From assembly GCA_004557125.1 (NCBI GenBank), contig SFET01000001.1:62001-126000 (forward strand): a stretch of 64,000 nt of DNA, given 5' to 3'. The position numbers and the translations under genes were made by a program. Numbering within the stretch: the stretch's first letter is position 1; each line of letters opens with the position of its first letter. The notes under the pieces were generated by a model. That model did not search any database, was not told the origin of the DNA, and saw nothing but the letters and a program-made list of their open reading frames with translations. Below are positions 52,970 to 62,897 of this stretch, one piece after another. The DNA is from Clostridiales bacterium (GTDB lineage Bacteria > Bacillota > Clostridia > Christensenellales > Aristaeellaceae).

Positions 52970-53010
52970 TTTCAACAAATCGTCATTTATATATTGACGA
53001 ATCGTTGAAA
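52970..53010. promoter_or_regulatory. 41-bp inverted repeat, probable operator of the YheO-type regulator
   Basis: TTTCAACAAATCGTCA (52970-52985) and TGACGAATCGTTGAAA (52995-53010) are inverted copies matching at 14 of 16 positions, with a 9-base AT loop. The right arm covers the -35 of the regulator promoter. Confidence 0.75.
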
Positions 53011-53022
53011 TTATTATATACT
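52994..53022 (+). promoter_or_regulatory. Promoter of the YheO-regulator operon
   Basis: TTGACG, a 17-base spacer and TATACT, overlapping the inverted repeat and 47 bases before the ATG at 53070. Confidence 0.82.
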
Positions 53023-53069
53023 GCTTGTAGCAGATATCAGCTTGAAATTATAAGTGGCGAGGGGCATTT

Positions 53070-53702
53070 ATGGATAAGAACGAGGCCTACGAATTCCTGT
53101 ACCGCCTGGCGGAGGCGCTCTCGCTGATGTTCGGCAAGAACTGCGAAACCATCATTCACGAGATCGACGGCCAGCACATTCTGAACCTGGCGATCTTCAA
53201 CGGCCACGTCTCCAACCGGAAGGCCGGATCCACGCTGAGCATCTATGGAAGGGACACCACCCTGGACGACGATTCCCCCAGCCAGAATCTGGAGCTGGAC
53301 TATCTGAACCAGCAGGTGATCGTGAGCGGCAAGCAGATCAAGTCCACCACCATCCACATGCGCGGCAGCGACTACCACTACGCGCTGGGCATCAACTACG
53401 ACATCTCCGTGCTGAGCCAGATGCAGCGGATCATGGACGGACTGACCGCCGTGGAGGACGAGCTCTCCACCCGGCTCTCCATGAACGAGCAGCCGGAGAT
53501 CGCCGAGATCTTCGACAGCTGCCTGGAGAACTTCAGCATGCCCGTGGATCTGATGAAGAAGAGCGACCGCATCGAGCTGGTGCGCCAGCTGCAGGACAAG
53601 GGCGCATTCCACATTCAGAGGAGCGTGCCCTACGTCGCGGAGCGGCTGGGCATCACCAAGTTCACTGTGTACAACTATCTCAACGAAATCAACAACGAAT
53701 GA
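53070..53702 (+). CDS. YheO/DauR-type PAS-HTH transcriptional regulator
   Basis: A 210-residue regulator. The N-terminal part is a YheO-like PAS domain (CETIIHEIDGQHILNLAIFNGHVSNRKAGS near 26-55), and the C-terminal HTH_22-type domain is AFHIQRSVPYVAERLGITKFTVYNYL near 177-202. Members include DauR, which controls D-arginine catabolism. It stands first in an operon with a deaminase-like enzyme, peptide importer and D-aminoacylase, and its promoter carries a large inverted repeat, so autoregulation and substrate sensing are likely. The ATG follows GCGAGGGG. Confidence 0.88.
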   Translation: MDKNEAYEFLYRLAEALSLMFGKNCETIIHEIDGQHILNLAIFNGHVSNRKAGSTLSIYGRDTTLDDDSPSQNLELDYLNQQVIVSGKQIKSTTIHMRGSDYHYALGINYDISVLSQMQRIMDGLTAVEDELSTRLSMNEQPEIAEIFDSCLENFSMPVDLMKKSDRIELVRQLQDKGAFHIQRSVPYVAERLGITKFTVYNYLNEINNE

Positions 53703-53714
53703 AGGAGTGGAAGC

Positions 53715-54650
53715 ATGCGCATCGTCGAAGCTGCGGAGGCCAGGGAGAGACTGACGCCTCAAGTGTGCATTGATCTGATGAAGGAGGCCTTCATCGCGCT
53801 GGAGGGCGGACGGGCGGATCAGCCCCTGCGCAGCATCGTCAAGCTGCCCGACGGCGAGTCCTTCGGCTTTATGCCCGCCTATCTCGGCCCGGAGGACTGC
53901 TTCGGCGCCAAGGTCATCACCGCCTTTCACAAGAATGCAGGCACCGCCTATCCCTCCCACATGGGCTATGTGATGCTGTTTGAATCCCGGCACGGCAGCT
54001 TCGTGGGCATGGCAGACGCATCCGTCATCACCGAGGTGCGCACCGGCGCAGTGTCCGCCGTCGCCACCGACCTGCTTGCCCGGAAAAACGCCCGCAGCCT
54101 GGCCATCATCGGCGCGGGCACGCAGGGCAGAAGCCACCTGGCGGCGATCCGCTGCGTGCGCGACATCGAGGAGGTGCGCGTGTACGACCTCAATCCGCAG
54201 AGCGCGCAGCGCTATGCGGCGGAGATGCAGCAGAAGCACGGCGTACCGGTTCGCGTGGCGGCAAGCGCGCAGGACTGCGTGCGGGGCGCGGACATCATCT
54301 GCACGCTCACGCCCAGCCGGGAGCCCTTCCTGAAGCGGGAGTGGATCCAGCCCGGCGCGCACATCAACGCCGTGGGCACCTTCAGCCCCGTCACCCGCGA
54401 GGTGACCAGCGAGCTGGTCGCCGCTTCGCGCCTGTATTCGGACTACACCGCCTCCATGAAGAAGGAGTGCGGCGAGTATCTGATCCCCCTGAGCGAGGGT
54501 ATGATCGACGAAGGCCACATCGTCGGCTCCATCGGCGAGGTGCTCCTCGGTCGCGCGCCCGCGCGGGGCAGCGACGACGAGATCACCCTGTTCGACGCCC
54601 TCGGGCTTGCCGTAGAGGATGTCATGTGCGCACGGTATCTCTGCACTTGA
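53715..54650 (+). CDS. Ornithine cyclodeaminase / mu-crystallin family NAD(P)-dependent enzyme
   Basis: A 311-residue protein. The N-terminal part has a substrate region with GAKVITAFHKN near 65; the Rossmann fold starts at SLAIIGAGTQGRSHL near 130-144, and the EVRTGAVSAVATDLL stretch precedes it. The family contains ornithine cyclodeaminase, alanine dehydrogenase-like and ketimine or pyrroline-carboxylate reductases. The context suggests a D-amino-acid or imino-acid step, not necessarily ornithine to proline. The ATG follows AAGGAG; a 12-base gap separates it from the regulator. Confidence 0.85.
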   Translation: MRIVEAAEARERLTPQVCIDLMKEAFIALEGGRADQPLRSIVKLPDGESFGFMPAYLGPEDCFGAKVITAFHKNAGTAYPSHMGYVMLFESRHGSFVGMADASVITEVRTGAVSAVATDLLARKNARSLAIIGAGTQGRSHLAAIRCVRDIEEVRVYDLNPQSAQRYAAEMQQKHGVPVRVAASAQDCVRGADIICTLTPSREPFLKREWIQPGAHINAVGTFSPVTREVTSELVAASRLYSDYTASMKKECGEYLIPLSEGMIDEGHIVGSIGEVLLGRAPARGSDDEITLFDALGLAVEDVMCARYLCT

Positions 54651-54682
54651 TATACAAATTCCAAAAGAAAGAAGGACTTCCC

Positions 54683-56311
54683 ATGAAGAAAGCACTTGCA
54701 TTGGTACTGACTCTCGTGCTGCTGATGAGCCTCACCGCCATCCATGCCGTCGCGGAAGCCAACGAGGACTTCACGATCGCCTACAACGGCATCGTGACCC
54801 TCAACCCCCTGATGAGCCAGTCCTCCAACGACCACAACATCTTCTACCTCACCCAGCTGCAGCTGGTTCGCTACTACGGCGGCGAGGTGCAGCTCGACGG
54901 CGCCGAGAGCTATGAGATGAGCGAGGACGGCACCGTATACACCTTCCACCTGCGCGACGGCCTGTGCTATTCCGACGGCACGCCCCTGACCGCAGCTGAC
55001 TTCGAGTACACCATGGAGCTGATCCTGGATCCCGAAAACGGTTCCCCCGCGGCGGGCAGCTGGTACGCCATCAAGAACGCCGAGGCCTACTGCACCGGCG
55101 CCGAGGGCCTGAGCTGGGCCGACGTCGGCGTGAAGGCGCTGGATGAGAAAACCATCGAGTTCACGCTGGAGTATCCGCTGAGCACCTTCGACAAGACCAT
55201 CGCCTGCAAGCACATCTATCCCCTGAACCGGGAGTTTGTGGAGGCGGTCGGCCAGGACAAGATCGGCTCCTCCTGCGACACCATGATGTGCTCCGGCCCC
55301 TATGTGATGACCGCATGGGTTCTGGAGAGCTCCATGGAGCTGGTGAAGAACGAGAACTACTGGGATGCGGCAAACAGCTTCCCGGTCAGGAACATCCACC
55401 TGCTTGAGATCGAGGATCCCAACACCGAGGTCGCCATGTTCGAAAACGGCGAAGTGGACGCCATCGAGCAGATCAGCGCCCAGTACTACGACTATCTGAA
55501 GGACTACGAGTACAGAGAGGCCGGCGGCGGCTTCATGTTCCTGTGGATGAACCAGAACGGCACCAGCGAAGAGGCGCAGAAGGTCATGTCCAACGTGAAC
55601 TTCCGCCAGGCGCTGAGCTACGGCTTCAACCGCGAGGCCACCTGCAACGCCGTAAACAGCGCCACCGTTCCCGCCAACCGCCTGGTCGATCCCAGCTTTG
55701 CGGGCGTGAACGGCGACACCTTCGTCAACGAGTATTCCATCGAGACCTACCCGGTGCAGGGCGATACCGCCAAGGCGCAGGAGTACCTCGCCAAGGCCAT
55801 GGAGGAGCTGGGCTACACCGACGTCTCCCAGTTCCCGACCCTGAGCATGGTGACCTGGGACGCCACCGAGCAGAAACTGCTGTGCGAAACCATCATCGAC
55901 CAGTGGAAGCAGAACCTGGGCCTCACCTGCGTCCAGCTGAACCAGTACGTCATCGGCACCGCCATCGGCTCCTTCTTTGACCTGACCTACGATATCTTCG
56001 TCATCACCTGGGAGACCGACGTGCTGCCCACCGACATCATGGAGTCCATGATGACCGGCGGCGAATGCAACGCGGGCATCTGGTCCAACCCCGAATTCGA
56101 CGCGCTGGTGACCGAGGCCGTGGCCGAGCTGGATCCCGTGAAGAAGGCGGAGCTGACCCAGCAGGCCGAGCAGATCTTCATGGACGATGCAGGCATCATC
56201 CCGATCTATCTGCAGGGCAACATTCACGCTGTGCAGAGCTACGTCACCGGCTATCAGGTCGGCGCGAGCGGCGCAGGCTTCGAATTCAACAACCTGACCG
56301 TGGACAAGTAA
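54683..56311 (+). CDS. Peptide ABC transporter substrate-binding protein (SBP_bac_5)
   Basis: A 542-residue exported peptide-binding protein of the DppA/OppA family. The signal peptide ends AVA-E near 25 and contains no cysteine at all, so it is not a lipoprotein. YEMSEDGTVYTFHLRDGLCYSDGTPLTAADFEYT near 70-105 is the family hallmark. AGAAGGAC precedes the ATG at 54683; a long in-frame extension inside the previous gene is rejected. It leads the four membrane and ATPase genes, but a hairpin follows and may lower their expression. Confidence 0.93.
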   Translation: MKKALALVLTLVLLMSLTAIHAVAEANEDFTIAYNGIVTLNPLMSQSSNDHNIFYLTQLQLVRYYGGEVQLDGAESYEMSEDGTVYTFHLRDGLCYSDGTPLTAADFEYTMELILDPENGSPAAGSWYAIKNAEAYCTGAEGLSWADVGVKALDEKTIEFTLEYPLSTFDKTIACKHIYPLNREFVEAVGQDKIGSSCDTMMCSGPYVMTAWVLESSMELVKNENYWDAANSFPVRNIHLLEIEDPNTEVAMFENGEVDAIEQISAQYYDYLKDYEYREAGGGFMFLWMNQNGTSEEAQKVMSNVNFRQALSYGFNREATCNAVNSATVPANRLVDPSFAGVNGDTFVNEYSIETYPVQGDTAKAQEYLAKAMEELGYTDVSQFPTLSMVTWDATEQKLLCETIIDQWKQNLGLTCVQLNQYVIGTAIGSFFDLTYDIFVITWETDVLPTDIMESMMTGGECNAGIWSNPEFDALVTEAVAELDPVKKAELTQQAEQIFMDDAGIIPIYLQGNIHAVQSYVTGYQVGASGAGFEFNNLTVDK

Positions 56312-56325
56312 TTCTCAAATGGAAA

Positions 56326-56366
56326 TCAGGAGCGGAGAAGGGTTTGTCTCTCCGCTCCTCTTTCTC
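56326..56366 (+). terminator. Hairpin between binding protein and permease genes (partial terminator)
   Basis: A perfect 11-bp stem (56328-56338 with 56349-56359), 10-base loop, then CTTTCTC. It looks like a leaky terminator or mRNA-stabilising hairpin in the peptide transporter operon. Confidence 0.7.
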
Positions 56367-56392
56367 TGGACGCAGTCTGAGGAGGGTACGAC

Positions 56393-57313
56393 TTGAAAAA
56401 GTACATTCTGAAACGATTGGTGATATCGATCATAACGATCTGGCTGATCGCCACATGCAGCTTTTTCCTTCTGCGCACGCTGCCGGGCAATCCCTTTTCC
56501 ACCACGCAGCTGCTGAGCGTTGAGATGCAGGAGCGCATGATGTCGTACTACGGCCTCGATCGCCCGCTCATCGAGCAGTACTTCACCTTCATGAAGAACC
56601 TGCTCCACGGAGATTTCGGCTACTCCCTGAAGTATGTGGGCCAGAGCGTCAACGGCATCATCGCCGAAAAGTTCCCCGTTTCGGCGCAGCTGGGCATCCA
56701 GGCGTACCTGCTGTCCTTCCCCATCGGCGTGCTGTTCGGCATCATCGCCGCCCGGCACCGGGGCCGCGCCATCGACTATTCCCTGGTGGGCTTCTCCGTA
56801 CTGGGCGTGTCCGTGCCCGCATTCATTCTGGCTTCGCTTTTGCAGTACGTGTTTGCCATCAAGCTCAAGCTGCTCCCCGTCGCGCTGTGGTCCAGCTTCC
56901 GCCACACAATCCTGCCCACCATCGCCCTCTCCATCGGCTCCATCGCGGGCAAGACCCGCCTCATGCGCACGCTCATGCTGGAGGTGCTGACGGAGGACTA
57001 TGTCAAGACCGCCAAGGCCAAGGGCCTGCCCACCTGGCGCATCATCTGGAGCCACCAGGTGCGCAATGCGATCATTCCCATGATCCCCTCGCTGGGCATG
57101 GAGATCGTCTCCATCCTCATGGGCTCCTTCGTCGTCGAGCAGATCTTTGCCGTCCCCGGCATCGGCGCATTCTTTGTCACCTCGGTTCAGAGCCTGGACT
57201 ACACCATGACCCTGGGCCTTACAGTATTCTTCGGCGTCTTTGTGGTCGCCGCGAACTTCATCATCGACCTGATTTACGGACTCGTGGATCCCCGGATCCG
57301 CATCGCGAAGTGA
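56393..57313 (+). CDS. Peptide ABC permease 1 (DppB-like)
   Basis: A 306-residue permease with six helices. The N-terminal stretch ILKRLVISIITIWLIATCSFFLL and LRTLPGNPF are typical of DppB, as is the EAA loop DYVKTAKAKGLPTWRIIWSHQVRNA near 200-224. The start is TTG with GGAGGG six bases upstream. Stop and the next start are 13 bases apart. Confidence 0.94.
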   Translation: MKKYILKRLVISIITIWLIATCSFFLLRTLPGNPFSTTQLLSVEMQERMMSYYGLDRPLIEQYFTFMKNLLHGDFGYSLKYVGQSVNGIIAEKFPVSAQLGIQAYLLSFPIGVLFGIIAARHRGRAIDYSLVGFSVLGVSVPAFILASLLQYVFAIKLKLLPVALWSSFRHTILPTIALSIGSIAGKTRLMRTLMLEVLTEDYVKTAKAKGLPTWRIIWSHQVRNAIIPMIPSLGMEIVSILMGSFVVEQIFAVPGIGAFFVTSVQSLDYTMTLGLTVFFGVFVVAANFIIDLIYGLVDPRIRIAK

Positions 57314-57326
57314 GGAGGCGGAACGC

Positions 57327-58244
57327 ATGTCGAATGTCACAGAGAAGAACTTTGCGCCCCTGAACGCCAACCGCGACCTGTCCGACGTCATCGTCCGTCC
57401 CTCCGTGAGCTACTGGAAGGACGTATTCCGCAGAATCAAATCGGACAAGGTGGCCATGGTCAGCCTGTCCGTCATCATAATCATCGCGCTGTTCGCCATC
57501 TTCGCGCCCATCTTCAGCAAGTACGGCTACGAGACCACCAGCATGCTGGAGACCAACCTGAAGCCCGGCGGCAGCCACATCTTCGGCACCGATTCCCTGG
57601 GCCGCGACCTCTGGGCGCGCGTGTGGATGGGCGCGCGGGTGTCCCTGGCCATCGGCGTGTGCGGCGCCATCGTCCCGCAGATCATCGGCATCTTCCTGGG
57701 CGGCATCTCCGGCTACTTCGGCGGCTGGGTGGACATGGTGATCATGCGCATCATCGACGTGGGCGTGTGCATCCCCTCGCTGATCTACGTCACGCTGATC
57801 ATGCTCTTCATGGGCTCCGGCCCGGTGGCCATCATCATCGCCATCGCCATGACGGGCTGGATGGACTCCGCACGGGTGGTGCGCGGGCGCATGCTGCAAT
57901 TCAAGAACCGCGAATTCGTGCTGGCAGCTCGGACGCAGGGTGCCTCCCCCTTCCGCATCATCTTCCGCCACATCCTGCCCAACATCCTGGGCCAGCAGGT
58001 CGTGAGCATCTCCTCGGCCATCCCCGGCGCGATCTTCCTGGAGGCCTACCTCTCCTTCATCGGTCTGGGCATACAGTCGCCGATGACCTCCTGGGGTCAG
58101 CTGTGCCAGGTCGGCGCGTCCTTCTACCGCCTCTACCCCTACCAGCTGTTCATCCCCGGCGTGTTCATCAGCGTCACCATACTGGCATTCTACCTCTTCG
58201 GCAACTGCCTGCGCGATGCGCTGGATCCCCATCTGAGAGACTAG
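57327..58244 (+). CDS. Peptide ABC permease 2 (DppC-like)
   Basis: A 305-residue permease. HIFGTDSLGRDLWARVWMGARVSL near residues 88-111 and the EAA loop REFVLAARTQGASPFRIIFRHILPN near 194-218 are diagnostic of DppC/OppC. GAGGAGGCGG precedes the ATG. It pairs with the previous permease. Confidence 0.94.
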   Translation: MSNVTEKNFAPLNANRDLSDVIVRPSVSYWKDVFRRIKSDKVAMVSLSVIIIIALFAIFAPIFSKYGYETTSMLETNLKPGGSHIFGTDSLGRDLWARVWMGARVSLAIGVCGAIVPQIIGIFLGGISGYFGGWVDMVIMRIIDVGVCIPSLIYVTLIMLFMGSGPVAIIIAIAMTGWMDSARVVRGRMLQFKNREFVLAARTQGASPFRIIFRHILPNILGQQVVSISSAIPGAIFLEAYLSFIGLGIQSPMTSWGQLCQVGASFYRLYPYQLFIPGVFISVTILAFYLFGNCLRDALDPHLRD

Positions 58245-58257
58245 GAGGCGAGCAAGC

Positions 58258-59293
<1,036 letters not shown>

Positions 59294-59301
<8 letters not shown>

Positions 59302-60250
59302 AAAGCTGCTGGAAGTGACCGGTCTGAAGAAGTACTTCAATGTCGGCAAGAAGCAGGTTCTCAAGGCCGTGGACGGCGTGTCCTTCTCCATCGGGCGGGG
59401 GCAGACTCTGGGCCTGGTAGGCGAATCCGGCTGCGGCAAGACCACCGTCGGGCGCACGCTGCTGCGCATCTACGAGCCCGACGGCGGCAGGATCATCTTC
59501 GACGGCCAGGACATCAGCAGGGTCAGCCGAAAGGAATCCAGGGAGCTGACCAAGCGGATGCAGATGATCTTTCAGGATCCCTACGCCTCCCTGAATCCCT
59601 TCTTCACGGTGGGCGAAATCGTGGGCGAGGGCCTGGAGATTCACAAGATCTGCGCAAGCGCCGCCGAGAAGCAGGAGCGCATCAGCGAGCTGTTGAACAT
59701 GGTCGGCCTGAGCAAGGACCACGCGAACCGCTTTCCCCACGAATTCTCCGGCGGACAGCGGCAGCGCGTGGGCATCGCCCGGGCGCTGGCTCTGAATCCG
59801 GAGTTCATCGTGTGCGACGAGGCCATCTCCGCGCTGGACGTGTCCATTCAGGCGCAGGTGGTGAACATGCTGTGCAAATTCCAGCGCGAGATGAACCTGA
59901 CCTACCTGTTCATCGCCCACGATCTGAGCATGGTGCGCCACATCGCCCATCAGACGGCGGTGATGTACCTCGGCATGCTGGTGGAGTACGGCGACACGGA
60001 GGCGGTCTATTCCCACCCCGCGCACCCCTACACCCAGGGACTGCTCTCGGCGGTGCCCGTCGCTGATCCGGATTACGAGGCCAGCCACACGCGCATCCCC
60101 ATGGACGGCGAGGTGGGCAGCCCTGTCAATCCCAAGCCCGGCTGCCGCTTCTGCGGACGCTGCAAGCGCGCCAGCGCCATCTGCTTCGAGCAGACCCCGG
60201 AGCTGCGCACCATCGCCAGCGGTCACATGGCCGCCTGCCACAATCTGTAA
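59294..60250 (+). CDS. Peptide ABC ATPase 2 (DppF-like)
   Basis: A 318-residue ATPase with Walker A GESGCGKTT near residues 41-49, signature FSGGQRQR near 152, Walker B FIVCDEAISALD near 170-181 and the C-terminal GCRFCGRCKRAS extension. GGAGG is seven bases before the ATG, inside the end of the first ATPase gene. It completes the five-gene importer. Confidence 0.95.
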
Positions 60251-60269
60251 GAAAACGAGGAATCGAACG

Positions 60270-61100
60270 ATGCTGAATACGAACGAAATGGTCAAAATTG
60301 CCCTCGATCTGGTGGGCTACACCGATCTTCCCCTGGATTCCGAGCTGACCGTGCCCGGCGAGAACATTCAGAAGGTGCTCGCAGGCATCGACATGGGAAC
60401 TGCGGAGATCATGCTCGCAAAGCAGCTCGGCTACGACTGCGTGTTCCGCCACCACAACCTCGTGCCGCGCCTGGGCCACCTGGGCGATCTGGTGGCAGAG
60501 GATCACTTCAAGAAGCTGGTCGCCAACGGCGTGCCGGTCAACGTCGCCCAGAAGGTGATGGAGCGCCGCCGCCGCGAGGTGGAGATCATGTTCCACGGCA
60601 ACAACTTCTCCGCTGCCAGCCAGTGCGCCCAGCTGCTGGGCATGCCCTTCCTGGGCCTGCACACCCCCGCCGACCTGCTGGGCGAGCGCACCGTGGAAGC
60701 CAAGGTCGCCGAGGTCTACGCCGCAAAGGAGACGCCCACGGTGGGCGACCTGCTGGACGCGATCATGGAGATCCGCGAGTTCAAGGAGGCCCCTGACGGC
60801 CAGCGCCCGAACATCTGGGTGGGCGAGAAGAGCAGCTACGCCGGAAAGGCCGTGGTGGAGTTTGCCGGCGGTCTGGCCGCGGAGCTGGACGAGCTGAAGG
60901 CCTACATCGACGCGGGCGTGGGCACCTTCATCACCATGCACATGGACGGCAGCATCGTCAAGGCCCTTCAGGAGGACAACCGCTGCAACGTGATCGTCTG
61001 CGGCCACATGGCCAGCGATTCCATCGGCATGAACATCATCCTGGACGAATGGGAGCGCGTCGGCGGCATCGAGACCACCCGCATCGGCGGCATTGTTTAA
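60270..61100 (+). CDS. NIF3-like (DUF34) metal-binding protein
   Basis: A 276-residue soluble protein resembling the NIF3/DUF34 family, which holds two metal ions between two alpha/beta lobes. Likely metal-site residues are in FRHHNLVPRLGH near 55, LGLHTPADLL near 128 and IVCGHMASDSIGMN near 244. NIF3 proteins are widespread and their reaction is unsettled. Here it lies within a transport-catabolic operon rather than beside genes for RNA or cofactors, so it may be a hydrolase for the imported compound. ATG follows AACGAGG. Assignment by motif is moderate. Confidence 0.6.
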   Translation: MLNTNEMVKIALDLVGYTDLPLDSELTVPGENIQKVLAGIDMGTAEIMLAKQLGYDCVFRHHNLVPRLGHLGDLVAEDHFKKLVANGVPVNVAQKVMERRRREVEIMFHGNNFSAASQCAQLLGMPFLGLHTPADLLGERTVEAKVAEVYAAKETPTVGDLLDAIMEIREFKEAPDGQRPNIWVGEKSSYAGKAVVEFAGGLAAELDELKAYIDAGVGTFITMHMDGSIVKALQEDNRCNVIVCGHMASDSIGMNIILDEWERVGGIETTRIGGIV

Positions 61101-61116
61101 CGGAGGAAAGAGGAAC

Positions 61117-62877
61117 ATGCGGGACATTCTGCTCAGAAACGGAAGCGTTGTGGACGGCAGCGGCGCGGCGCCCTATGCTGCGGACGTGCTGCTCTCCGGT
61201 GGACGCATCGCACGGATCGGCCGCGACCTGCATGCGCTCGGGGCCGAGCTGCTGGATGCATCCGGCAGGTATATCCTTCCGGGCTTCATCAACATGCACT
61301 CCCATGCGGACTGCTCGGTGGCCATGTACCCCAACATGGAGAGCAGCCTGGGCCAGGGCATCACCACGGAGTTCGCCGGGCACTGCGGCCTGGGCGTGGC
61401 TCCGGTGGGCGAAAACTGGATCTACATGTTCCCGGAGAAGCGGGCGTTCACCCGCGTGATGCCGGAGCCCATCGGCGGCATCAATCCTTATCAGTTCTAC
61501 ACCGTCAGGACGGACGAGCTCCGCCCCGCATTCCGCCAGGCCTACGGCGAGGAGCTGGACTGGTCGACTTACGGCGAGTTCATCGCCCACCTGAAACGCG
61601 CGGGCACCGGCTGCAATCTCGCGCTGGTGGCCGGACAATCGCTGTTGCGGCTGCTGGCGATGGGCCTGGACTTCAGGCGCGACGCGACGGAGGATGAGAT
61701 CCGCATCATGGAGGACGCGCTCACCGAGGCCATGGACGCGGGCGCGATGGGGCTCGGCCTGGGTCTGGACTACCAGCCCTCGCTCTACGCCTCCCATGAG
61801 GAACTGCTGCGGCTGATGAAGCTGGTGGCAAGGCGCAGCGGCATCGTGACCGCCCACACCCGCCACGTGCCCAACGCCTATTACAAGCGGGAGGTCAGCT
61901 TCCACTCCGGCCTGATCGAGTTCCTCGAGCTGGGTCTGGAGAGCGGCGCGCGCGTGCACGTGAGCCACATTCAGAACGCCTTCGAGTGCAAGATTGAGAG
62001 CGACGCCATGGCGCGCGCGGGCGTGGAACAGACGCTGGCGCTCTTGGAGGATTACCGCAAGCGCGGCCTGGAGGTCGGCTGGGACGTGATTCCCCGCCAC
62101 GCCTTCGGCCCCTTCCACTATCCCATGGCCGCATCCATGTTCCAGCCCTACGTGGAGCAGTGCGGCGGCGTGCAGCGCTTCTCGCAGCTGCTGCGGACCG
62201 GCAACTACCGCGACATCCTGGAAGCGGAGATCCGCGGCGGCAACCACGCCTCCCGGGGCATCTTCACCCGCTTCAATCCCTGCACCAACCCCGCCTGGGA
62301 CACGGCGCAGCGCTTTTCAAAGACGAAGGACGCAAGCCTGACCGGCAAGACGATCCGCGAGGCCGCAAATGGTCGGGACAGCCTGAGCTTCCTGCTGGAC
62401 CTGCTCAGCGAGGATCCCTACGCCTGCGTCATCTCTCTCAACCGCAGGCCGGAGCACACGCCGGATCGCGACGCCTTTGTGGATTGCGGCGACGCCTGCA
62501 TCGGCCTGGATACCTGGAGCTTCGACTACGCCGCCGCCCTCAGCGAGGGCGATCTGCCCCTGGAGTGCGGCTCCCCCGCCACCTACTGCGGCATGACCAG
62601 GTTCCTGGAGGATCAGCGCGCGCAGCGGCCCATCGGAGAGATCGTGCGCCGGCTCACGGGCAACGCGGCGGAGCGCCTGCACCTGCGCGACCGGGGCTAC
62701 ATCCGCGAGGGCGATCGGGCGGACGTGCTGCTGCTCGATCCCGCGCGCTTCAAGTCCAACGAAAACCTGAGCGATCCCCGATGCGGCGCGTCCGGTCTGG
62801 ATTGCGTCATCGTGAACGGCGAAATCGCCGTGCGCAATGGCGCGCACACCCACGTCCGCAGCGGAGAAATCCTCTGA
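61117..62877 (+). CDS. N-acyl-D-amino-acid deacylase (D-aminoacylase), amidohydrolase
   Basis: A 586-residue amidohydrolase. It starts RNGSVVDGSG and LLSGGRIARIG, then the metal motif MHSHADCSV near residues 65-73. Further features are GTTEFAGHCGLG-type loops, HTRH near 249, SHIQNAF near 286 and the D-aminoacylase-like GWDVIPRHAFGPF near 326. The family removes N-acyl groups from D-amino acids or cleaves D-amino-acid peptides. ATG at 61117 has GGAGGAAAG. It follows the NIF3-like gene by 16 bases and probably acts on the compound brought in by the peptide transporter. Confidence 0.9.
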   Translation: MRDILLRNGSVVDGSGAAPYAADVLLSGGRIARIGRDLHALGAELLDASGRYILPGFINMHSHADCSVAMYPNMESSLGQGITTEFAGHCGLGVAPVGENWIYMFPEKRAFTRVMPEPIGGINPYQFYTVRTDELRPAFRQAYGEELDWSTYGEFIAHLKRAGTGCNLALVAGQSLLRLLAMGLDFRRDATEDEIRIMEDALTEAMDAGAMGLGLGLDYQPSLYASHEELLRLMKLVARRSGIVTAHTRHVPNAYYKREVSFHSGLIEFLELGLESGARVHVSHIQNAFECKIESDAMARAGVEQTLALLEDYRKRGLEVGWDVIPRHAFGPFHYPMAASMFQPYVEQCGGVQRFSQLLRTGNYRDILEAEIRGGNHASRGIFTRFNPCTNPAWDTAQRFSKTKDASLTGKTIREAANGRDSLSFLLDLLSEDPYACVISLNRRPEHTPDRDAFVDCGDACIGLDTWSFDYAAALSEGDLPLECGSPATYCGMTRFLEDQRAQRPIGEIVRRLTGNAAERLHLRDRGYIREGDRADVLLLDPARFKSNENLSDPRCGASGLDCVIVNGEIAVRNGAHTHVRSGEIL

Positions 62878-62897
62878 AGCAGAAAGGTTTGAGGAAC

